Positions 1 through 5,261 of a stretch of 8,488 nt of DNA are shown here, one piece after another. Under the pieces are notes generated by a model that worked only from the letters and a program-made list of their open reading frames with translations, ran no database searches and had not been told where the DNA came from. This DNA comes from Fidelibacterota bacterium. Lineage in GTDB: Bacteria > Fidelibacterota > UBA2242. The translations under genes were made by a program, and so were the position numbers. Each line of letters begins with the position of its first letter. The stretch's first letter is position 1. The stretch is taken from contig JALOAB010000090.1 in NCBI GenBank assembly GCA_023229045.1, forward strand, positions 1-8,488. The letters are read 5' to 3'.

Positions 1-2
1 AT

Positions 3-395
3 TTATTTGTTTTCGATAAGGGTATTTTGATTCTATCGCAGGGCGATGCTTTGCAACGTTTCCTGCTGGCCTATCTGATCGCCGCCTGGGTGCAGATGAC
101 CGTTGCGGCTCTGGCGTTCATGTTTTCAGCCTGGACCAGCAATGCGGTCGGGCCGATAATCGGCACCTATGCGGTGATAGCGGTTTCGCTGATTTTAGTG
201 ATGATCGATATCAGTGCGCTCGATAAAATCCGGCCATACTTGTTTGTATCTTATTTCGATGTGTTTTTCATGCCTTTCAGCGATCCAATTCCGTGGGGCG
301 ACATCGGTGCTAACCTGTTTAAACTGACAATTTTTATCGCGGTTTTCTTCGGGATTAGCGCGGCGAGCTTTTTAAGGAAAGATATTTGTTCATGA
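3..395 (+). CDS. ABC-2 type transporter permease, C-terminal fragment (5' end outside window)
   Basis: This is the last 130 residues of an integral membrane permease. The frame is open to the left edge, so the start lies outside the window; the TTG at 27 is internal and not a credible start. Three hydrophobic segments are visible at about residues 20-43, 49-68 and 105-125 of the fragment. The segment between the last two (ALDKIRPYLF, then FFMPFSDPIPWGDI) and the ending FLRKDI resemble the C-termini of ABC-2 permeases of the NatB/GldF-like group, which usually finish with F-x-R-K-D-I. Such permeases pair with a separate ATPase, which would be expected upstream. The stop codon overlaps the start of the LolA-like gene, so the two are probably translated together. 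Family assignment is fairly sure; the substrate is unknown. Confidence 0.75.
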   Translation, partial: LFVFDKGILILSQGDALQRFLLAYLIAAWVQMTVAALAFMFSAWTSNAVGPIIGTYAVIAVSLILVMIDISALDKIRPYLFVSYFDVFFMPFSDPIPWGDIGANLFKLTIFIAVFFGISAASFLRKDICS

Positions 396-1093
396 GAATA
401 TTTACCGGGCTGTTGGTCAGCCTAATCATCCTTGAATCACAACTGTTTGGGCAAATAGAGCCCCGCGCGATTTTAGATAAAGTTCAGGAAAAATACGACG
501 CAATCGAGGATTATAAGGTTAAAATCAATCTAAAGGTCGATATTCCGAATTTCCGCATGCCGAATAAAAATATGCAGGTTTATTACAAAAAGCCGGATAA
601 AGTCAAGGTTGAAACATCCGGTTTTGCAGTCCTGCCGCGCTTTGGCCTGGTGCCAACGCCGGCAATTTTTCTAAATGACTCAGCGCGGGCAACATATTTG
701 CGTTCATTTCGGGAAGGTTCGACGCTTTATCATGTTATTGCGATCTCCCGGGCGCAATTTGACCAAAACCGCGCGGACGTTTTTCTACGCATTAATGCCA
801 ACCGCTGGACGATCGACCGGGCGACGATTGAAGACCGGCAAGAAGGCACCACGGAAGTCAATATTACTTATAAAAATATCGACGGCTTTTGGTTGCCGGA
901 TACGACTCGCATCGAATTTAACCTGAAGCGGTCGATTCCGCCGGTCGAGCGCCCGAATGTCAATCAACCTTTCGGCGGAAAGGAGCGATATACCGCTGAA
1001 GACGACCAGCCGGTCAAGGGATATATGACGATCATCTTCTCAAAATTCATCGTAAACCGGGGCATCAAAGACTGGATTTTTAAAGAAGAATGA
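392..1093 (+). CDS. LolA/MucB-like outer membrane lipoprotein-sorting family protein
   Basis: A 233-residue exported protein. The N-terminus has a basic MR, a hydrophobic stretch at about residues 4-14 and a likely signal peptidase I site after LFG (residue 20), so the mature chain would begin QIEPRAI. No lipobox cysteine is visible. The start of the mature chain (ILDKVQEKYDAIEDYKVKI) followed by VYYKKPDKVKVE is typical of the LolA/MucB superfamily, whose half-barrel binds lipid or lipoprotein acyl chains in the periplasm. The C-terminus (about residues 200-230) is an ordinary beta-rich end. I chose ATG 392 because it gives an ATGA overlap with the permease stop; TTG 386 is an alternative adding two residues and sits closer to the AAGGAA at 374-379. 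Linkage to an ABC permease suggests joint work on an envelope lipid or lipoprotein, which is inference. It is too divergent to call lolA. Confidence 0.7.
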   Translation: MRIFTGLLVSLIILESQLFGQIEPRAILDKVQEKYDAIEDYKVKINLKVDIPNFRMPNKNMQVYYKKPDKVKVETSGFAVLPRFGLVPTPAIFLNDSARATYLRSFREGSTLYHVIAISRAQFDQNRADVFLRINANRWTIDRATIEDRQEGTTEVNITYKNIDGFWLPDTTRIEFNLKRSIPPVERPNVNQPFGGKERYTAEDDQPVKGYMTIIFSKFIVNRGIKDWIFKEE

Positions 1094-1188
1094 AGCAAAA
1101 TGTCTGCGATCTTAATCTGTCTGTAGACCAGGGAAACAACACCCAAACTTCGGATCATGAAAACAAAGATAAGTAAAGGAAAAAGGTA

Positions 1189-1710
1189 ATGACCATCCTT
1201 GAAATCAACATTCTCGGTATAGTGTCTGAAAAGCCCAATCATGCTTACTATATCGAGAAAATCGTGGAAGAACGCGGCATCCGTAAACGCGCCAGAATCG
1301 GTTTTTCGACGATTTATGCGGTTTTGAACAAGATGCAGAAAAACGGGTTACTGGAGAGCAGTTTTGAGCCGCAGGAGAGTCTTCCGGGGCGGCGGATTTA
1401 CACGATTACACCAAAAGGGCGCCAGTGCTTTTATGAGGAAATTGTCAAAGCGCTTTCCCAACCTCAGCCCCAGCCGTCGCTGTTCGAGACCGGATTAACC
1501 TACAGTAGTGTTCTGCGCAAAGAAGACCTTCGGGAAGCATTAACGCTTTATGAAACTGAATTGGGACGCCTGATTCAGACTAAAGTCCGCGAGCTGACCG
1601 AATTGCAGAACACTACCGATCAGATCATGCGGGCCCTGCTGACGCGCCCGCTGATACTCTTGCAGGCCGAGCGAAAATGGGTGCGTGAATTAATGGGATT
1701 ACTTCAATAA
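1189..1710 (+). CDS. PadR-family transcriptional regulator
   Basis: A 173-residue cytoplasmic DNA-binding protein. Residues 1-85 form the PadR winged helix: helix 1 ILEINILGIVSEKPNHAYYI, a recognition-helix region GFSTIYAVLNKMQKNGLLES, and a wing containing LPGRRIYTITPKGRQCF. Residues 105-173 are helical (EALTLYETELGRLIQTKVREL, then AERKWVRELMGLL) and match the position of the PadR C-terminal dimerisation region. PadR proteins are usually repressors that respond to small molecules or envelope stress and often control an adjacent membrane protein or transporter gene. Here the next gene, 18 bases on, encodes a small membrane protein. The start is supported by AAAGGA at 1175-1180, eight bases before the ATG. 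I see no clear ATGT-N8-ACAT operator upstream, so the binding site is undefined. Confidence 0.88.
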   Translation: MTILEINILGIVSEKPNHAYYIEKIVEERGIRKRARIGFSTIYAVLNKMQKNGLLESSFEPQESLPGRRIYTITPKGRQCFYEEIVKALSQPQPQPSLFETGLTYSSVLRKEDLREALTLYETELGRLIQTKVRELTELQNTTDQIMRALLTRPLILLQAERKWVRELMGLLQ

Positions 1711-1717
1711 ATAAGAA

Positions 1718-1724
1718 GGGAGGT
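1718..1724 (+). promoter_or_regulatory. Strong Shine-Dalgarno of the small membrane protein
   Basis: GGGAGGT ends just before the TTAAT spacer of the ATG at 1729 and is the best match to the anti-Shine-Dalgarno consensus in the window. It lies in the 18-base gap after the PadR stop and suggests the small membrane protein is translated more strongly than the regulator from the same transcript. Confidence 0.6.
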
Positions 1725-1728
1725 TAAT

Positions 1729-2034
1729 ATGGATGTTTGGATTAGTTATTTGACTGCCCACCCGATCATTAGCGTCGCTCTGGTAGCCGCGCTGATTTTG
1801 TTTATTATTATGGTTGTGGTGCGCTTGATCAAGTGGGCCATTATTTCGTTTATAATCTTAGCGCTGGCCGTCGGCCTGACCTATAAAGTTGCCCAACCGA
1901 AAAAGATTATCGATCGAATCCAGGAGGGCGTAGAATCGGTCACCAAGAGCGGCGCCGAAAAGGTTTCTGATAAAATCCAGGAAACCGCCGAGAAAACCGT
2001 CGAGAAGGTTAAGGAAAGTATCAAAATCAAATAG
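1729..2034 (+). CDS. Small two-helix membrane protein with charged helical tail
   Basis: A 101-residue protein that I cannot assign to a named family. Residues 13-34 and 36-52 are two strongly hydrophobic segments separated by a short basic RLIK turn, giving a predicted hairpin in the inner membrane. Residues 56-101 are almost entirely charged or small, with many Lys and Glu (IQEGVESVTKSGAEKVSDKI, then QETAEKTVEKVKESIKIK), and should form one long amphipathic helix resembling LEA or apolipoprotein-type tails. The start is well supported by a strong GGGAGGT at 1718-1724, five bases upstream. It follows the PadR gene by 18 bases and probably shares its transcript. A plausible role is as a PadR-controlled envelope-stress or membrane-associating protein, by analogy with other PadR neighbours; the sequence itself does not show this. 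Confidence 0.7.
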   Translation: MDVWISYLTAHPIISVALVAALILFIIMVVVRLIKWAIISFIILALAVGLTYKVAQPKKIIDRIQEGVESVTKSGAEKVSDKIQETAEKTVEKVKESIKIK

Positions 2035-2110
2035 TCGGCACATTGAGTAAGATTAACACCTTGACGCGAAAAGTGAGCCTCGTACGAAAGATAGAAAGAG
2101 GAAAATTAAA

Positions 2111-3487
2111 ATGCCGAGACACCTACCAGAACCATTTCGCATAAAATCCGTAGAGCCAATCCGGCTGACTACTGCCGCTGAACGTCAGGCTATCATGGAA
2201 GCCGGCGGAAACAATATGTTCAATGTTCCGGCTGATAAAGTTTACATCGATCTGCTGACCGACAGTGGCACCGGCGCGATGAGCGATAATCAGTGGGCCG
2301 GGCTACAGATTGGTGACGAGTCTTATGCCGGCTGTCGCAACTGGTTTCATTTTGAGAAAACGGTCAGAGATTTAACCGGCCTGAAACATATCATTCCAAC
2401 CCACCAGGGGCGGGTCGCTGAGAACCTGCTATTTGGCGCGGTTGTTCACGATAAAATCGTTATCAATAACAATCACTTCGACACTACCCGGGCTAATGTC
2501 CTGGCGCATGGCGGCGAACCGCTCGATATGGTCATCGACGAAGGACGCGATCCATCTTCATTATATCCTTTTAAAGGGAATATTAATCTGGCGCGACTGC
2601 AAAAAGCGCTCAGCGAAAAAGGACCGGATAAAATCGCGCTGGTGATGTTGACTCTTACCAACAATTCTGGCGGCGGTCAGCCGGTATCTATGGAAAATAT
2701 CCGTTCGGCCCATAAAATTACCGCTCAATACGGCATTCCACTCTTCTTCGACGCCTGTCGCTTTGCCGAAAACGCCTATTTCATAAAATTACGCGAGCCG
2801 GGCTATGCCGACCAGCCAGTAAGAGACATTGTGCGCGAAATGTTTTCATATGCCGATGGCTGTACAATGAGCGCTAAAAAAGACGGACTGGTCAACATCG
2901 GGGGATTTTTGGCGTTAAATGACAGCGCTTTGGCTGAGAGGGTCAAAGTTGAGCTGATTCGCAAAGAGGGCTTTTTTACTTACGGCGGGCTTGCGGGTCG
3001 CGATCTGGAAGCGATTGCGCGCGGTTTGCATGAGGTATTGAATGACGATTATTTAGCTTATCGGATCGGACAGGTGAAATTTCTGGGCGATTTACTGTTT
3101 GAAAACGACGTACCGCTACTGCTACCACCGGGTGGTCACGCTATCTATCTGGATGCCACCAGGTTCGCACCGCATATTCCCGTCGACCAGTTTCCCGGGC
3201 AATCGATAGCCGTCAATCTGTATCTGCAATCCGGTATCCGCTCAACAGAAATCGGCAGTTTTATGTTTTATCAACGGGATAAAGAGACCGGCCGGTTGCT
3301 AAAATCATCTATGGAGCTGGTGCGCCTGGCAATACCGCGGCGGGTCTATACCGAATCGCACTTGCGCTATGTCGCTGAATCGGTGATTGAACTATACCAA
3401 AAGCGCGATGAACTACGCGGCCTACGGATCGTAGCTAACGGCGAGTCACCGCTACGTCATTTCATCGCCAGGCTGGAATTTGTCTGA
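2111..3487 (+). CDS. tnaA: Tryptophanase (PLP-dependent beta-eliminating lyase)
   Basis: A 458-residue cytosolic fold-type I PLP enzyme; full length for the tryptophanase/tyrosine phenol-lyase family (about 456-471). Tryptophanase splits L-tryptophan to indole, pyruvate and ammonia. Family motifs run in order: EPFRIKSVEP (7-16), YIDLLTDSGTGAMSD (45-59), THQGR (97-101), NNSGGGQPVS (184-193), DACRFAENAYFIK (214-226), the PLP-lysine motif SAKKDGLVNIGG with Lys257 as the expected Schiff base, YGGLAGRD (291-298), and Arg405 for the substrate carboxylate. Overall wording is close to Citrobacter tyrosine phenol-lyase, but its phenol-pocket residues Thr124, Arg381 and Phe448 are here Asp124, Ile381 and His450, as in E. 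coli tryptophanase. This comparison is from memory, not a computed alignment. Val102 replaces the usual Gly after THQGR. No tnaC-like leader or tryptophan permease gene adjoins it. GAGG at 2098-2101 supports the start. Confidence 0.85.
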   Translation: MPRHLPEPFRIKSVEPIRLTTAAERQAIMEAGGNNMFNVPADKVYIDLLTDSGTGAMSDNQWAGLQIGDESYAGCRNWFHFEKTVRDLTGLKHIIPTHQGRVAENLLFGAVVHDKIVINNNHFDTTRANVLAHGGEPLDMVIDEGRDPSSLYPFKGNINLARLQKALSEKGPDKIALVMLTLTNNSGGGQPVSMENIRSAHKITAQYGIPLFFDACRFAENAYFIKLREPGYADQPVRDIVREMFSYADGCTMSAKKDGLVNIGGFLALNDSALAERVKVELIRKEGFFTYGGLAGRDLEAIARGLHEVLNDDYLAYRIGQVKFLGDLLFENDVPLLLPPGGHAIYLDATRFAPHIPVDQFPGQSIAVNLYLQSGIRSTEIGSFMFYQRDKETGRLLKSSMELVRLAIPRRVYTESHLRYVAESVIELYQKRDELRGLRIVANGESPLRHFIARLEFV

Positions 3488-3578
3488 CCGACATTATCAT
3501 TGTTTGTTGGAATGGATTAGATAAATCTGTTGGATCAATATTAGCCGGTAAAATATAAAAACAGAACCCGCCGAATCA

Positions 3579-4622
3579 TCATTTAATCTGCCCTGAAACG
3601 TAAAGCTGGCCACAAGCCGCGGCGATATCCAATCCCTTACTACGTCGCACCGTAACGGCAAAAGGCGCCCGGTAGATTTCGCGTATGAACTCGTTCAGAT
3701 GCTCTTCGCTTGGGGCGCGGAACGGGAACTGCGGGTTCGCATTGTACGGGATCAGGTTCAATTTGCAGGGAATCGGGCTGAGCATGGCAACGAGCCGATG
3801 AGCGTCCGCCATTGTATCGTTCAATCCGGCAATCAGAATGTATTCGAAAGTGACCCTTCGCCGTGAAACGCGGGTGTAATTTTTGGCGGTATTTAATAAA
3901 TCGGCAATTTTATATTTTTTATTAACAGGAATGATTTGATTGCGCTGTTCATCGGTAGTGGCATTAAGCGAAATCGCCAGTTTATAGCGTTGATCTTCAG
4001 CGGTAAAGCGTTTGATACCCGGAATTATTCCGCAGGTCGAGATCGTGATATGGCGCGCGGAGAGTTCCGGGCCGAGTTCGCTGTTGAAGATTTGCGCGGC
4101 GCGCATGACATTTTCATAATTAAGAAAAGGTTCGCCCATGCCCATAAAAACCACATTGGTCACCGGTTGGCGAATATGGGCATTGATAAAAAGCAATTGG
4201 TCGACGATTTCTCCGGCGCTCAGGTTGCGCTTCAAGCCCATTATACCGGTTGCACAGAAAGTACAGCCAACCGGACAGCCAGCTTGCGAAGAAAGACAAA
4301 CTGTGCGGCGCCGCTCTTCCGGCATGTAAACCGCTTCGATCAGGTTTCCGTCAATTAATTCAAACAGAAATTTCTCCGAGCCATCCAGGGCACTCTTCAT
4401 TGAATTTTTCAGACTTAGTGTGTTAAGGTCAAATAGTCCCGCCAGTTCGGTGCGTAACGCCAGGGAAATATTGGTCATCTGTGCCCAGTTGGTGGCATTT
4501 TTTTGATAAAGCCACTGGTAGATTTGGCGCGCGCGGTAGGGTTTCTTGCCAAGCGAGGCCATTTGTGCGGTAAGCTCGTCGAGATTGTAGCCTTTCAGAT
4601 TAATTTTAGCGGAAGCATTCAT
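3579..4622 (-). CDS. rlmN: Dual-specificity 23S rRNA A2503 / tRNA A37 C2-methyltransferase RlmN
   Basis: A 347-residue cytoplasmic radical-SAM enzyme that methylates C2 of A2503 in 23S rRNA and of A37 in some tRNAs, tuning translation fidelity. The N-terminal accessory domain (about residues 8-60) has the usual KPYRARQIYQWLYQK. The 4Fe-4S motif is GCPVGCTFCATG with Cys116, Cys120 and Cys123; GMGEP lies at 161-165, and ISLNATTDEQRNQIIPVNKK near 217-236 is typical. The two cysteines of the methyl-transfer mechanism are both present: Cys109, seven residues before the cluster (E. coli Cys118), and Cys337 in AAACGQL (E. coli Cys355). Nothing essential appears missing, and Cys337 argues for RlmN or Cfr-type chemistry rather than a decayed copy. 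The start is the only sensible one, as an in-frame TGA lies 11 codons upstream, yet no Shine-Dalgarno is visible. It stands alone on the minus strand. Confidence 0.96.
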   Translation of the reverse strand: MNASAKINLKGYNLDELTAQMASLGKKPYRARQIYQWLYQKNATNWAQMTNISLALRTELAGLFDLNTLSLKNSMKSALDGSEKFLFELIDGNLIEAVYMPEERRRTVCLSSQAGCPVGCTFCATGIMGLKRNLSAGEIVDQLLFINAHIRQPVTNVVFMGMGEPFLNYENVMRAAQIFNSELGPELSARHITISTCGIIPGIKRFTAEDQRYKLAISLNATTDEQRNQIIPVNKKYKIADLLNTAKNYTRVSRRRVTFEYILIAGLNDTMADAHRLVAMLSPIPCKLNLIPYNANPQFPFRAPSEEHLNEFIREIYRAPFAVTVRRSKGLDIAAACGQLYVSGQIK

Positions 4623-4745
4623 TTTGGTATTGAAAAATTTGCCGAAAGTTAATCAGCGAGCCAATAATTAGAAAATTTTATCCGATCGTATTCATAAAAA
4701 CTATTTTATATCATCAAAAATATGATTAGTATTTGAATAGTACCA
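4623..4745. promoter_or_regulatory. AT-rich divergent start region of rlmN and the GNAT gene
   Basis: These 123 bases separate two divergent start codons, so they must hold the upstream signals for both genes unless one is transcribed from further away. The part from about 4660 to 4745 is markedly AT-rich compared with its surroundings. On the + strand TATGAT at 4721-4726 resembles a -10 box, but I find no -35 at a normal distance. ACTATT (4700-4705) is repeated in inverted form as AATAGT (4736-4741), with a weaker CAAAAATA/TATTTG pair inside it and an ATCAT/ATGAT pair at 4710-4714 and 4722-4726. Neither gene has a recognisable Shine-Dalgarno. Promoter function is inferred from position and composition, not from a full consensus. 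Confidence 0.45.
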
Positions 4746-5261
4746 ATGGTCAACAATAAAGTTCAAATAGCTCGCGGTAAATCGGAGATCCTGATTCGCC
4801 TTGCACAAGAAATCGATGCAGATGATATAGTTATTTTCAATACGGCGATGGCGCAGGAAACCGAAAATCGCACCCTGCCGCCGGAGATTATTGCCACTGG
4901 AGTGCGCAATCTCATACAACATCCGGAATGGGGCTTTTACATCGTAGCGGAAAGTGATGGGCAGGCTGTCGGTTGCCTGATGATTACTTATGAATGGAGC
5001 GACTGGCGCAACGGGCTTTTCTGGTGGATTCAGAGTGTTTATGTGCGGCCGGAGTTTCGGCGTCTGGGTATTTACCGGAAAATGGATGCTTTTATTCGTC
5101 AAATGGCCAAAAGCGCCGGTAATGTCTGCGGTTTGCGACTCTACGTCGATTGCGATAATCAGATTGCCCAGACAACCTATTGTGAACTAGGGATGTCCAA
5201 GACGCACTATCTATTGTTTGAAAATACAGAGCTGGAAGATAAAAAGAGGATAAAGTTATGA
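4746..5261 (+). CDS. GNAT-family N-acetyltransferase
   Basis: A 171-residue predicted acetyl-CoA-dependent N-acetyltransferase, cytosolic, substrate unknown. The fold begins at about residue 15 (ILIRLAQEIDADDI), followed by FNTAMAQETENRTLPPE, the beta-strand region WGFYIVAESDGQAVGCLMIT, and a distinctive EWSDWRNGLFWWIQSVYVRP (about 83-102) seen in one GNAT subgroup. The acetyl-CoA pyrophosphate loop is RRLGIY at 105-110: the R-x-x-G core is kept, but Tyr stands where Gly or Ala is usual. The C-terminal part RLYVDCDNQIAQTTYCELGM is the normal GNAT end. An in-frame TGA at 4734-4736 rules out a longer start, and about 12 extra residues precede the first strand. No Shine-Dalgarno precedes the ATG. 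Its stop overlaps the next start (ATGA), so it is probably translationally coupled to the peptidase. Confidence 0.85.
   Translation: MVNNKVQIARGKSEILIRLAQEIDADDIVIFNTAMAQETENRTLPPEIIATGVRNLIQHPEWGFYIVAESDGQAVGCLMITYEWSDWRNGLFWWIQSVYVRPEFRRLGIYRKMDAFIRQMAKSAGNVCGLRLYVDCDNQIAQTTYCELGMSKTHYLLFENTELEDKKRIKL

Noticed and set aside
386..391. TTG at 386 as the start of the LolA-like gene
   Set aside because: It sits at a better distance from AAGGAA (374-379), but ATG 392 gives the common ATGA coupling overlap and a more typical signal peptide beginning MRIF. It remains possible and changes only two residues.
964..1242. Minus-strand open frame spanning the LolA-like/PadR gap, considered as a divergent small gene
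   Set aside because: It overlaps the ends of two supported genes and has no good ribosome site or known motif.
2080..2087. Perfect 8-base palindrome TCGTACGA upstream of the tryptophanase gene
   Set aside because: Short palindromes of this length arise by chance, and no second copy was found in the gap.
2061..2088. TTGACG (2061-2066) and TACGAA (2083-2088), spaced 16 bases, as a sigma70-like promoter for the tryptophanase gene
   Set aside because: The -35 is good, but the -10 matches the consensus in few positions and the resulting leader would be only about 15 bases with the Shine-Dalgarno at its very start. Not strong enough to list.
3936..4358. Open frame on the + strand inside rlmN
   Set aside because: It is antisense to the conserved radical-SAM core of rlmN and has no family resemblance.
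4701..5102. Open frame on the minus strand opposite the GNAT start
   Set aside because: It is antisense to a well-supported GNAT gene, has a composition without domain motifs, and includes the AT-rich gap.
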